DNA of 64,000 nt from an uncultured Aquimarina sp. (GTDB taxonomy: Bacteria > Bacteroidota > Bacteroidia > Flavobacteriales > Flavobacteriaceae), in the NCBI GenBank assembly GCA_947500505.1, contig CANMSL010000013.1, positions 62,001-126,000 on the forward strand, read 5' to 3'. A model generated the notes under the pieces. It was not told the DNA's origin and did no database searches. It worked only from the letters and a program-made list of their open reading frames with translations. Made by a program: the position numbers and the translations under genes. Positions within the stretch are counted from its first letter, which is position 1. Every line of letters begins with the position of its first letter. Shown here one piece after another: positions 25,983 through 34,963 of this stretch.

Positions 25983-27128
25983 TCAAATCCCGCATAAAAT
26001 ATCGGCAGCACGTTTCAGCGTATCATCGGTTTTGGCAAAACAAAATCGTAATACTTTATCATCCTGTTGGTTAAGGTTGAATACAGAAACGGGTATAGAC
26101 GCAATTGTATATTCTTTTGTTAACCTTTCGGCGAAAGCCACATCACCTTCATCAGTAATAGTAGAATAATCCAATAATTGAAAATAAGTTCCTGCAGCGG
26201 GAGTGAATGAAAACCTGGAACTACTAAGTAATGATAGAAATAAGTCTCTTTTTTCCTGATAAAATTTAGGTAACGCTAAATAATGCTCAGGTGTTTTTAA
26301 ATATTCCGCTAAAGCATATTGCATCGGATGATTACTACAAAACACATTAAATTGATGGACTTTCCTGAATTCTGACATCAGTTCTTTTGGAGCAAGACAA
26401 TATCCGATCTTCCAGCCGGTTGCATGAAAAGTTTTTCCAAAAGAAGCTGTGATAAATGCTCTATTTGCCAGACCGGGAAATTTGGCTACACTTTGATGTT
26501 GCAGGTCATCAAAAATGATATGTTCGTATACTTCGTCACTGAGCAAAATTATATTTGTATCCTTCAATATAGCTTCCAATTGAAGCATGTCTTCTTCTGA
26601 TAAAACAGTTCCACTTGGATTGTGAGGAGAGTTGATAATGATCATTTTGGTTCTGGAAGTAATCTTATCGGCTACTTCTTTCCAGTTAACTTTAAAACCA
26701 GGCGCCGACAATTGGATTGGAACGATTGTTCCGCCAAACAATTCTACAGAAGGCTCATAAGAATCATAGGCCGGTTTAAAAATTATTACCTCATCTTTTG
26801 GTTCTATAAATGCTGAAATAATTGTAAAAATACCTTGTGTAGCACCAGAAGTTACGGTGACATCAGTTTCAGGATGATAATTACTTTCGTATAAAGAATT
26901 TGTTTTTTCTGCAATTATCTCTTTTAGTGATATTAAACCAGCCATAGGAGCGTATTGATTAAGTCCTTTTTGCATAGCCGTTGTTACCAAATCAATTAAT
27001 CTGCGATCAGTTTCAAAATTTGGAAAACCTTGAGAAAGATTGATGGCATTGTACTCTGTAGCCAGTTTGCTCATAATGCTAAAAATGGTAGTGGAGACGT
27101 TAGGCAATTTTGTGCGGATATTCCTCAT
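25983..27128 (-). CDS. PLP-dependent methionine/aromatic aminotransferase (YbdL-like)
   Basis: A 381-residue fold-type I aminotransferase. It has the NLSQGFPNF start, the cofactor motif TSGATQGIF, the PHNPSGTVLS and LSDEVYEHIIFD segments, and the Schiff-base Lys in SFGKTFHATGWKIGY. This profile matches the YbdL methionine aminotransferase and kynurenine aminotransferase-like group, which moves amino groups between methionine or aromatic amino acids and 2-oxo acids in the cytoplasm. It is downstream of a small peptide gene on the same strand, but a strong terminator lies between, so it has its own promoter. Confidence 0.88.
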   Translation of the reverse strand: MRNIRTKLPNVSTTIFSIMSKLATEYNAINLSQGFPNFETDRRLIDLVTTAMQKGLNQYAPMAGLISLKEIIAEKTNSLYESNYHPETDVTVTSGATQGIFTIISAFIEPKDEVIIFKPAYDSYEPSVELFGGTIVPIQLSAPGFKVNWKEVADKITSRTKMIIINSPHNPSGTVLSEEDMLQLEAILKDTNIILLSDEVYEHIIFDDLQHQSVAKFPGLANRAFITASFGKTFHATGWKIGYCLAPKELMSEFRKVHQFNVFCSNHPMQYALAEYLKTPEHYLALPKFYQEKRDLFLSLLSSSRFSFTPAAGTYFQLLDYSTITDEGDVAFAERLTKEYTIASIPVSVFNLNQQDDKVLRFCFAKTDDTLKRAADILCGI

Positions 27129-27155
27129 AGTTACAAATCAAAAAAAAGAAGGTAT

Positions 27156-27183
27156 AAAAAAACCCTGAAAATTTCAGGGTTTA
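27156..27183 (-). terminator. Rho-independent terminator of the first GG-leader peptide
   Basis: On the minus strand the stem AAACCCTGAAA / TTTCAGGGTTT is followed by a run of seven Ts. It lies 22 bases after the stop of the small peptide gene and isolates it from the aminotransferase gene. Confidence 0.8.
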
Positions 27184-27204
27184 TTAACAATTAAATTAAA
27201 CTGT

Positions 27205-27384
27205 CTAAAATACGTGACAATAGCCTTGGTTACATCTATCTGATAAATCACCTGTTACTGCCCAACAATCCTGTGATGTTTCGCAACGTAGATTTGTTCT
27301 GCAATAATAGCCTCCATTAATAGATAACTGTTCTAATTTGTCTAATTCGGTAACGTCTTTTAATTTTAGAATTTTTGATAACAT
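27205..27384 (-). CDS. Cysteine-rich double-glycine-leader peptide 1
   Basis: A 59-residue peptide. A 25-residue leader beginning MLSKILKLKDV ends in LSINGG, a double-glycine cleavage site used by C39-peptidase ABC exporters. The 34-residue core has five cysteines (28, 34, 40, 51, 56), the first three spaced Cys-x5-Cys-x5-Cys. Leader and layout fit the bacteriocin-like, double-glycine small peptides common in Flavobacteriia. A strong terminator follows. The closest relative in the window is the peptide at 58 kb, with the same leader length and SINGG motif. No exporter or modifying enzyme adjoins it. Whether it is an antimicrobial, a signal or something else is unknown. Confidence 0.75.
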   Translation of the reverse strand: MLSKILKLKDVTELDKLEQLSINGGYYCRTNLRCETSQDCWAVTGDLSDRCNQGYCHVF

Positions 27385-27507
27385 AATTTAATTTTTTAAA
27401 CTGTTGATATTTTACCTACTCTATTAAAAGGTTTTCGGTTTACCCTGGTTAAAATCAAGTACTAACTATACAATGATTTTCAACTCAAGTTATATCGAAA
27501 TCAATAC

Positions 27508-27550
27508 GTAAAAAAACAAAACATCCGTATTTTTCGAAAAATACGGATGT
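27508..27550 (-). terminator. Rho-independent terminator of the second GG-leader peptide
   Basis: A perfect inverted repeat with arms ACATCCGTATTTTTC and GAAAAATACGGATGT (27521-27550). On the minus strand it is followed by TTTTGTTTTTTT. It lies about 30 bases after the stop of the second small peptide gene. Confidence 0.85.
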
Positions 27551-27579
27551 AAAATAGTAGTTAATTTAAAAGTTTGATT

Positions 27580-27738
27580 TTAAAAAACATTATCACAAAC
27601 ACAAATACTTTCGTGAGTACCCATATCAGGTTCTGTGACATCGCAATCTCCACCTTTTATTTTTTTCATCGTATTTTGATTAATCTTTGCTATAGTAAGT
27701 TTTTTTAGGGTGATCGTGTTTTTTTGCTTTGTTTTCAT
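27580..27738 (-). CDS. Class I lanthipeptide-like GG-leader peptide 2
   Basis: A 52-residue peptide with a Lys-rich leader (LKKLTIAKINQN, MKKIKGG) that fits the Bacteroidota natural-product precursor leader of the KKL...N..M..IKGG type, often annotated as class I lanthipeptide. The core after Gly30 is 22 residues, with Cys32, Cys46 and Cys48 and several Thr/Ser (34, 41, 44) that could form thioether rings. No lanthipeptide dehydratase or cyclase occurs in the window, so modification would need enzymes elsewhere. It is transcribed on its own, with a strong terminator, next to a TPR-AraC regulator that is broken by a frameshift. Confidence 0.7.
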   Translation of the reverse strand: MKTKQKNTITLKKLTIAKINQNTMKKIKGGDCDVTEPDMGTHESICVCDNVF

Positions 27739-27922
27739 GATTGTTGTATTTAAATTGAACTATTGATTTTTTATGATCTGGATGAAGATGCAATCAAGGT
27801 ACTTTTAATACTTGTCAAATCATAAATATGCAACCTTATTTTAAAGAAATTAAGGTAAGGCTTATGCCAATGAATTATGTATTGGGTTTTTTTTCGTAAT
27901 TCTACTCAGCTTTAAGAATATT

Positions 27923-29595
27923 CTACGAATCATTATCCTGACTATTTATTTTTTTAATGTAATACGAAGGATTCAATCCAGTTTTTGATTTAAAATGTTT
28001 GGTAAAAGAATTATCCGTCTTGTATCCAATTTCTAAGGCAATTGATTTTACCGAAAAAGATCTAAATTTTTTATCGTTTTTTAGTCTTTTTAGAGCGTAT
28101 TCAATCCTTAAATCATTGATATAATCGTTAAAACTATTTGCCTTATGTGTTTTAATGATTTTAGATAAATAGGTAGTATTAGTTTTTACTTTTTTGGCCA
28201 TTGATCTTAAATCACAATCGGTATTTAAAAAAAACTCTTGACTTTCTAGCTTATGCAATCCGTTAAGAATATCATTAACTTTTTTGTCATCAATTATAAT
28301 AGCCTTAGGATTGTTCTTTTCTTTGGATTCTAAAGTGTTTATTTTTTGTATTAATTTGTCAAAACGCACTTTATTATTTTTTTGTTTTCTGAAGTATTTA
28401 AAAAGAATGAATGTCAAAAAACCACTGACGAATAGCAGTATAAAGAATACATATTCTTTATAACGTGCTTTTAATTTGTTTTCTAGTTTTTGAGTATTCT
28501 GCTTATGTAATTTATTTACTGTTTTATTTGTTGCGTCTTGAAACTGCGCCTGTAGTGCTACGACTTTCTCTAAGTATATTGATTCCTTTTTTTTGTCAAT
28601 TACTTTATAGCATTTTGCGAATAACTTATTTATATCTATAAATCGTATGTTTCTTGAATCTTTTTCTTCTAATAGAGGTTCGGTATTTTTTAAATAAGAA
28701 ATAGCTATATTGTATTCTTTTTGCTCATAAAAACAACTTGCCAGAAAATAATAGAGATTTAATATTGATTTTTTTTGAGTAATCTTCTTATTTATCAGAA
28801 TATCTTCAGCTAAATGTAAATACTCCAACGCCTGAGGTAATTTATTTCTATTATATGATACGATGCCTTTTTTAGTTAATAAATCAATATGTCCAATAGA
28901 ATAATCTAAAGATTCTGACATTGCTATTCCTATATCTGCATAATGTAAGACTGAATCATATTTTTTTTGATCGAGATATGTTTCACTAATTATGGTAATA
29001 AATTTTACGTGGTCTATGCTGTTTTTATAAGATGAATTTTCAATAAGTAATAAGGCGTTTTTACAAACCTCTAACGCTTTATCCAACTGCTGCATTCTTC
29101 TTAGAATCATTGCTATTCCAGAATTTACAGCAAGTTCATATTTTATATTTTTATTTTTTTGTAAAATTTTTAGAGCGAGATCATAAGAATCAAGAGATTT
29201 TTGATTTTTCCAGTCTTTCAGATAGGCATTCCCTAATTTTATATAACATTTAGATAAAAACGTATCGTCCTCTTTTTTTTTGCAAGTTTGGAGCTTTTGT
29301 TCAAATAATAGGCACTACGTTCATATTCTTCTTTATTATAGAAGAATGAAGCTATGTCATAATATTGTTGAGCTAAAATTAGATCGCTATCAGAAATTGT
29401 ATTAAGAACACTTTCATATACTTTACTTTCCCGAAGATTAGAACGTTTTATACTTGCTACAATTTGTTTCGGAGATTTAGTCTTTAAGCTATCAGGAATA
29501 CTTGATTGAATTTCATTAGCCGATATATTTCTATAAAAGAAAAGGGCTGTCATTAAGAAGCCAATTGATAAAAATTGTTTCGCAAAAAAAGTCAT
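27923..29595 (-). pseudogene. TPR-transmembrane-AraC regulator broken at an A9 tract
   Basis: Two frames together give one regulator with the layout of the intact paralogue at 1879-3642: signal peptide (MTFFAKQFLSIGFLMTALFF, start 29595), TPR repeats, a membrane helix (YVFFILLFVSGFLTFILF) and an AraC-type DNA-binding domain (NTTYLSKIIKTHKANSFNDY). The first frame stops at 29239 after KLAKKK. Adding one A to the A9 run (minus strand, 29273-29281) restores KEDDTFLSKCYIKLGNAYL, a perfect TPR continuation, and gives about 557 residues. The tract could be a sequencing error, a true mutation, a phase-variable switch, or a site of transcriptional slippage. Confidence 0.75.
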
Positions 29596-29929
29596 TTTCT
29601 TTAAAATTCTTTGATTGATCAAAAGTAATGTTTTTACTTTTTTAAATTTTTCTGAATAAAAACATCCCAAAAAATTATGCTTTAACAAAAAGAATGATTT
29701 CTGAAGCTTATGTAAGGGGATTATTTAATAGTGAGCCCTTTTCCAAAAGTTTATTTTATAAGGCAATTGTACATTTTTACGAGATAAAAGTAAGATATTC
29801 ATAAAACAACCTAGTTCTTTTTTGTTGAATCCTGAGAGCGCTACTCAAACGATTTCGGAATAAAGTTTGAACAAAATGGATGTTATATTTTAAATTCATT
29901 ATAAATACAGTACAAAGCAACTATAAATG

Positions 29930-29960
29930 TTGTTAAAAAGACTTGTGAGCCGTACTTTTG
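29930..29960 (+). promoter_or_regulatory. Putative sdhCAB promoter
   Basis: TACTTTTG (29953-29960) matches the TAnnTTTG -7 consensus, and TTG (29930-29932) stands 20 bases upstream at the -33 position. The sdhC start codon is 27 bases after the -7 box. Confidence 0.55.
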
Positions 29961-29987
29961 TTATCGAAATTTTAAACATTTTAAAAA

Positions 29988-30647
29988 ATGGGTGGATTGA
30001 TAAAATCTTCAATAGCTAGAAAAGTAGCGATGGCACTTTCGGGACTTTTCTTAGTATTCTTCTTACTTCAGCATTTCAGTATCAACTTTACATCAGTTTT
30101 TAGTCCAGATCTATTCAATGAGTTATCTCATTTTATGGGGATAAATCCTATAGTACAATTTGCATTACAACCGATTCTTATTTTTGCAGTGATTTTTCAC
30201 TTTGTGATGGGGTTTATATTAGAACTTCAGAATAATAGAGCACGTGCTGTAAAATATGCTAAGTATAATGGAAGTGCAAATGCTTCTTGGGTTTCTAGAA
30301 ACATGATATACTCCGGACTGGTAGTTTTGGCGTTTTTAGGACTGCATTTCTATGATTTTTGGGTACCTGAAATCGTTTACAAGTATGTAGAGGTTAATCC
30401 AGAAGTTCCTACAAGATATTATGAAGAATTGGTGCATAAGTTCGAAAGCCCAATTCGTACGGGATTGTATGTATTATCATTTGTGTTTTTAGCATTACAC
30501 TTATGGCATGGTTTTGCATCCTCTTTTCAATCGGTAGGTTTCAATAATAAATATGCAGTTGGTGCCACCAAGTTTGCAAAAGCATTTGCAATACTTATTC
30601 CATTAGGTTTCGTTGTCATAGCTGTTATCCATCATTTTAATCACTAA
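29988..30647 (+). CDS. sdhC: Succinate dehydrogenase cytochrome b subunit
   Basis: A 219-residue integral membrane protein with about five helices, of the Bacteroidota/epsilon-type cytochrome b558 subunit (TIGR02046 type). It anchors the flavoprotein and iron-sulfur subunits and passes electrons to menaquinone. Conserved histidines at helix positions (LQHFSINF, FHFVMGF, LHFYDFW, LHLWHGF) are candidate ligands for two hemes. It is the first gene of the sdhCAB operon, 11 bases before sdhA, and the succinate-oxidising role follows from aerobic flavobacterial physiology. Confidence 0.93.
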   Translation: MGGLIKSSIARKVAMALSGLFLVFFLLQHFSINFTSVFSPDLFNELSHFMGINPIVQFALQPILIFAVIFHFVMGFILELQNNRARAVKYAKYNGSANASWVSRNMIYSGLVVLAFLGLHFYDFWVPEIVYKYVEVNPEVPTRYYEELVHKFESPIRTGLYVLSFVFLALHLWHGFASSFQSVGFNNKYAVGATKFAKAFAILIPLGFVVIAVIHHFNH

Positions 30648-30658
30648 AAACCACTAGT

Positions 30659-32662
30659 ATGTCAATTTTAGATTCTAAAATACCTAAAGGTCCACTGGCA
30701 GATAAGTGGACAAAGCATAAAAATACAATTGACCTGGTAAATCCTGCCAATAAACGTAACATTGATGTAATCGTTGTTGGTACAGGACTAGCAGGAGGAA
30801 GCGCAGCTGCTACATTAGCTGAGCTCGGATATAATGTAAAAACATTTTGTTATCAGGATTCTCCAAGACGTGCGCACTCCATTGCTGCACAGGGAGGAAT
30901 CAATGCTTCTAAGAATTATCAGGGAGATGGGGATTCTGACTATCGCCTTTTCTATGATACTGTAAAAGGAGGTGATTACAGGTCTCGTGAGGCAAATGTT
31001 TATCGTTTAGCTGAGGTTTCTGGTAATATAATTGATCAATGTGTAGCACAAGGTGTTCCATTTGCACGTGAATATGGAGGATTACTTGATAATCGCTCAT
31101 TCGGAGGAGTATTGGTATCCCGAACGTTTTATGCAAAGGGGCAGACGGGTCAGCAGTTATTATTAGGAGCATATTCTGCAATGAACCGCCAGATTAATCG
31201 AGGAAAAATACAGGCTTTTAATCGTCACGAGATGTTAGATTTAGTAAAGATCGATGGAAAAGCACGTGGAATTATTGCTCGGGATCTTGTTACTGGTGAA
31301 ATAGAAAGACATTCGGCCCACGCAGTAGTATTGGCAACCGGCGGATACGGAAATGTATTTTTCTTAAGTACCAATGCTATGGGAAGTAATGTAATGGCAG
31401 CCTGGAGAGCGCATAGAAGGGGCGCTTTCTTTGCTAACCCTTGTTTTACACAGATTCATCCAACTTGTATACCTGTTTCTGGAGAAAATCAGTCTAAATT
31501 AACATTGATGTCTGAATCGCTAAGAAATGATGGTCGTATTTGGGTGCCAAAGAAAAAAGAAGATGCCGAAGCAATTCGTACTGGTAAACTGAAACCCACC
31601 CAATTAGCAGAAGAGGATAGAGACTATTATCTGGAACGAAGATATCCGGCGTTTGGAAATCTTGTACCGCGAGATGTAGCATCAAGAGCTGCAAAAGAAC
31701 GTTGTGATGCTGGTTTTGGGGTTAATAAAACAGGAGAAGCAGTGTATCTTGATTTTGCAGCAGCTATCCAACGATATGGAAAGGAAAAAGCACTTACATC
31801 CGGTGTTCATAATCCTACCAAAGAACAAATTACCAAATTAGGAGAGGAAGTCATCGAAGCAAAATATGGGAATTTATTCCAAATGTATGAGAAAATTGTA
31901 GACCAGGATCCATATAAAACACCAATGATGATTTATCCCGCTGTACATTATACAATGGGCGGACTTTGGGTGGATTATAACCTGCAAACAACCGTTCCCG
32001 GATGTTACGCAGCCGGAGAAGCTAATTTCTCTGACCACGGAGCCAATAGGTTAGGGGCATCTGCTCTGATGCAGGGTCTGGCAGATGGATATTTTGTATT
32101 ACCTTATACAATTGGTGATTATTTATCTAATGATATTCGTACAGGTGAAATTCCAACAGATACTCCAGAGTTCGATCAGGCAGAGAAAGAAGTAAAAGAT
32201 AGAATCGAGAAGTTAATGAGTGCTTCCGGAACTAATTCTGTTGATTTTTACCATAAGAAATTAGGTAAAATCATGTGGAACAAGTGTGGAATGTCTCGTA
32301 ACGAGAAAGAACTAAAAGAAGCAATCGATGAAATTGCAGCTTTGAGAGAAGACTTTTGGAAGAATGTTAAAGTTCTTGGAATTGCAGATGGTATGAATCC
32401 AGAATTAGAGAAAGCAGGAAGAGTTGCTGATTTCCTAGAGCTTGGAGAGTTGTTTGCTAAAGACGCATTGACTAGAAATGAATCTTGTGGTGGGCATTTT
32501 AGAGAAGAGTACCAAACAGAAGATGGAGAGGCGTTAAGGGATGATGAGAACTTTAAGTTTGTTTCTGCATGGGAATATAAAGGCGAACCAAAAGATGCTG
32601 TGCTTCATAAAGAAGACCTGGTATACGAAAATATTGAATTAAAAACACGTAGTTACAAATAG
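30659..32662 (+). CDS. sdhA: Succinate dehydrogenase flavoprotein subunit
   Basis: A 667-residue flavoprotein. The FAD-binding GTGLAGGSAAA loop and the RRAHSIAAQGGINA segment with His73, the usual covalent FAD attachment residue, are in place. The substrate-binding CFTQIHPTCIP and HYTMGG motifs and the C-terminal helical domain follow. It oxidises succinate to fumarate in the citric acid cycle as part of membrane complex II. Length and domain order fit the Bacteroidota form. It sits between sdhC and sdhB in one operon. Confidence 0.96.
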   Translation: MSILDSKIPKGPLADKWTKHKNTIDLVNPANKRNIDVIVVGTGLAGGSAAATLAELGYNVKTFCYQDSPRRAHSIAAQGGINASKNYQGDGDSDYRLFYDTVKGGDYRSREANVYRLAEVSGNIIDQCVAQGVPFAREYGGLLDNRSFGGVLVSRTFYAKGQTGQQLLLGAYSAMNRQINRGKIQAFNRHEMLDLVKIDGKARGIIARDLVTGEIERHSAHAVVLATGGYGNVFFLSTNAMGSNVMAAWRAHRRGAFFANPCFTQIHPTCIPVSGENQSKLTLMSESLRNDGRIWVPKKKEDAEAIRTGKLKPTQLAEEDRDYYLERRYPAFGNLVPRDVASRAAKERCDAGFGVNKTGEAVYLDFAAAIQRYGKEKALTSGVHNPTKEQITKLGEEVIEAKYGNLFQMYEKIVDQDPYKTPMMIYPAVHYTMGGLWVDYNLQTTVPGCYAAGEANFSDHGANRLGASALMQGLADGYFVLPYTIGDYLSNDIRTGEIPTDTPEFDQAEKEVKDRIEKLMSASGTNSVDFYHKKLGKIMWNKCGMSRNEKELKEAIDEIAALREDFWKNVKVLGIADGMNPELEKAGRVADFLELGELFAKDALTRNESCGGHFREEYQTEDGEALRDDENFKFVSAWEYKGEPKDAVLHKEDLVYENIELKTRSYK

Positions 32663-32746
32663 TTGATGGTTGCTAGTTGTTAGTTCATAGATGATGAATA
32701 TTTAGAAACTAACAGCAAACAACTGACAACCAAAAACTAAAATAAT

Positions 32747-33493
32747 ATGAATCTTACATTAAAAATATGGCGTCAGAAAGACGCTCGATCCAAAGGAAAG
32801 ATAGTTGATTATCCAATATCCGGAGTTGAAGGAGACATGTCTTTTTTAGAAATGTTAGACATGTTAAATGAAGGACTGATCGAAAAAGGAGAAGAGCCGG
32901 TAGTGTTTGATCACGATTGTAGAGAAGGAATCTGTGGATCTTGTTCCCTACAAATTGATGGAGAACCTCACGGACCAGATCGCTTTGTAACTACCTGTCA
33001 ACTTCATATGCGGAAGTTTAATGATGGTGATACTATTTATATCGAACCGTTTAGAGCAAAAGCATTTCCGGTAATAAAGGATTTGATGATTGATCGTAGT
33101 TCTTTTGATCGTATTCAACAGGCTGGAGGTTTTATCTCTGTAAATACCTCAGGTAATACCATTGATGCTAATGCAATTCCTATTCGTAAAGAGGATGCAG
33201 ATCAAGCAATGGATGCCGCAACTTGCATAGGATGTGGAGCCTGTGTCGCTGCTTGTAAAAATGCATCAGCTATGTTGTTTACTTCTGCAAAAGTATCACA
33301 GTTTTCATTACTTCCTCAAGGACAAGTAGAAGCTACAGAGCGTGTCATGGCAATGGTAAATCAAATGGATGAAGAAGGGTTTGGTAACTGTACCAATACC
33401 GGTGCTTGCGAAATTGAATGCCCTAAAGGCATTTCTTTGGAAAACATAGCACGTATGAATCGTGAATATCTAAAAGCTAGTTTGAAAGGGTAA
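32747..33493 (+). CDS. sdhB: Succinate dehydrogenase iron-sulfur subunit
   Basis: A 248-residue protein with a plant-type 2Fe-2S ferredoxin motif (CREGICGSC and a later CQLH) and a C-terminal bis-cluster domain (CIGCGACVAACKNA and CTNTGACEIECPKG). It carries electrons from the SdhA flavin to the cytochrome b subunit. The gap from sdhA is 84 bases and contains a short AT-rich repeat (GTTAGTT words), but no terminator, so co-transcription is likely. A strong terminator follows the gene. Confidence 0.95.
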   Translation: MNLTLKIWRQKDARSKGKIVDYPISGVEGDMSFLEMLDMLNEGLIEKGEEPVVFDHDCREGICGSCSLQIDGEPHGPDRFVTTCQLHMRKFNDGDTIYIEPFRAKAFPVIKDLMIDRSSFDRIQQAGGFISVNTSGNTIDANAIPIRKEDADQAMDAATCIGCGACVAACKNASAMLFTSAKVSQFSLLPQGQVEATERVMAMVNQMDEEGFGNCTNTGACEIECPKGISLENIARMNREYLKASLKG

Positions 33494-33515
33494 TACTATC
33501 AATATCAAATAGAAT

Positions 33516-33549
33516 AAAAACCGAGATGCAACACCATCTCGGTTTTTTT
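33516..33549 (+). terminator. Rho-independent terminator of sdhCAB
   Basis: The arms CCGAGATG (33521-33528) and CATCTCGG (33535-33542) pair perfectly around a CAACAC loop, extended by AAAAA against TTTTT, and are followed by seven Ts. It lies 23 bases after the sdhB stop. Confidence 0.9.
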
Positions 33550-33583
33550 GTTATTGTTATATGAATTTTTAATTAGAATACAA

Positions 33584-34153
33584 ATGAAGCTTTTCGCAAT
33601 TATCTTGATTCTTAGTGTATGTATTCAATGTAGCTCATTAAATAATGATGAAATTGAATCTATCGAAAAGCAACTGGAACAATTAACTACTATAGATGAA
33701 AAGCGAATCTATTTAGAAGAAATACATGCGCTAGACCAAGAAGTACGTAAAAATAGGGCAGAAATAGAAGTAGCATATGGATATGATAGTAAGGAACTAT
33801 ATGAGATGACACAAAAAATGGTTAAAATTGATCGACTCAATCTTATGAAGATAGAATTATACCTAGAAAAGTACGGCTATCCTACCATTGCTCAACATGG
33901 AGAGTATGCTATTGGTGCTCCTTGGATTGTAATCCATCATTCATCAAATTTAAAAGCTAAAGAGAAAAATTTTAGATATTTATATAGCGCATATAAAAGC
34001 GGCGATCTGAAGCCTGGTAGTTTTTCTTTTTATCTGGAAAGGTTTCATCGAATGAAATTTGGTAAACGATATACACTTCCTAATCCGTATCGGGAGAAAC
34101 AATTAATTGATTCTCTTATCAAGCGTTTAGAATTAAGAGTTTTGACTGAATAA
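33584..34153 (+). CDS. DUF6624-like lipoprotein
   Basis: A lipoprotein of 189 residues: signal peptide MKLFAIILILSVCIQCSS with lipobox ending at Cys. The mature part has the features of the DUF6624 group, DQEVRKNR, then KIDRLNLMKIELYLEKYGYP, then HHSSN and a late YLERFHRMKFGKRY. The function of that family is unknown. I begin at ATG 33584 because the lipoprotein signal starts there; the longer open frame adds 12 unlikely residues. Its 3' end overlaps the convergent YeeZ-like gene by 21 bases. Confidence 0.7.
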   Translation: MKLFAIILILSVCIQCSSLNNDEIESIEKQLEQLTTIDEKRIYLEEIHALDQEVRKNRAEIEVAYGYDSKELYEMTQKMVKIDRLNLMKIELYLEKYGYPTIAQHGEYAIGAPWIVIHHSSNLKAKEKNFRYLYSAYKSGDLKPGSFSFYLERFHRMKFGKRYTLPNPYREKQLIDSLIKRLELRVLTE

Positions 34154-34963
34154 ATTCAGATCCCTTTTAAATGTATATTTCAAAATGCTATTTACTTTCC
34201 CAGAATCAATAATCTTCCCTTTAGAAAGTGTTGTATGATCATAATCAGGAATGGGTAAGCCCATTTGTTTACAAACTGCACCGTAGTACTTGGCTTTCTC
34301 CGGATGATCAGGATACGATGCATTAAACACGTCATTCCACTGATCTCTTTCGATAATCTTTTTGATAATACCAATACAATCTTCTCTATGAATCAGATTT
34401 ACCGGAGCTAGTGGATTTTTGATGCCTTTTCTTCTGGAAAGCATAGTTGCCGGATGTCTTCTGGTATCAAACAAACCTGCAAATCGAAGAATCGTAGTTT
34501 CGAATTTTTGGTTGCTTAGTAGAAGTTGTTCGGTTTCTATTAATTGTTTTCCGGCATTTGAAGAGGCATTAGGAACATCTTCTGAAATAATCAAAGGGAA
34601 CGCTTCCTCATCCCTAAAAACTGATGTAGAACTAATATAAAGTACCTTTTTGATAGAAGATTCCTCAATTATTGAGACTATATTTTGGATTTTATTCACA
34701 AAGTTACTTTCCGGATTTCTTCTTAACCCAGGAGGGATATTGATAATTAGAATTTCGCTTCCGTCTAAAAAAGAATCTACAGGGCCTTTAGGACCTGCTT
34801 CAGTGATTTCTATTAGGTAAGGGTCAATACCTTCGTTTTTTAGAGTATCTAATTTACTTTCTGAAGTTGTGGAACCTTTAATAATATATTTTTTCGTAAG
34901 TAGAGTTGTGGACAATGGTAGTCCTAACCATCCCGTACCCAGGATACTAATCTGTTTGCTCAT
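34133..34963 (-). CDS. YeeZ-like NAD-dependent epimerase/dehydratase
   Basis: A 276-residue atypical SDR protein: the N-terminal GTGWLGLP dinucleotide loop, the strand IINIPPGLRRNPESNF, and the mid-domain SSTSVF with ETTILRFAGLF. These match the YeeZ group of NAD(P)-binding proteins, whose substrate is unknown. The start overlaps the end of the M28 peptidase gene by 17 bases, so the two are translationally coupled in one operon. The gene's end overlaps the convergent lipoprotein gene. Confidence 0.82.
   Translation of the reverse strand: MSKQISILGTGWLGLPLSTTLLTKKYIIKGSTTSESKLDTLKNEGIDPYLIEITEAGPKGPVDSFLDGSEILIINIPPGLRRNPESNFVNKIQNIVSIIEESSIKKVLYISSTSVFRDEEAFPLIISEDVPNASSNAGKQLIETEQLLLSNQKFETTILRFAGLFDTRRHPATMLSRRKGIKNPLAPVNLIHREDCIGIIKKIIERDQWNDVFNASYPDHPEKAKYYGAVCKQMGLPIPDYDHTTLSKGKIIDSGKVNSILKYTFKRDLNLFSQNS

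Noticed and set aside
32663..32746. GTTAGTT-type short repeats between sdhA and sdhB
   Set aside because: They look like a simple low-complexity spacer. No terminator or start is formed, and sdhB remains close enough for co-transcription.
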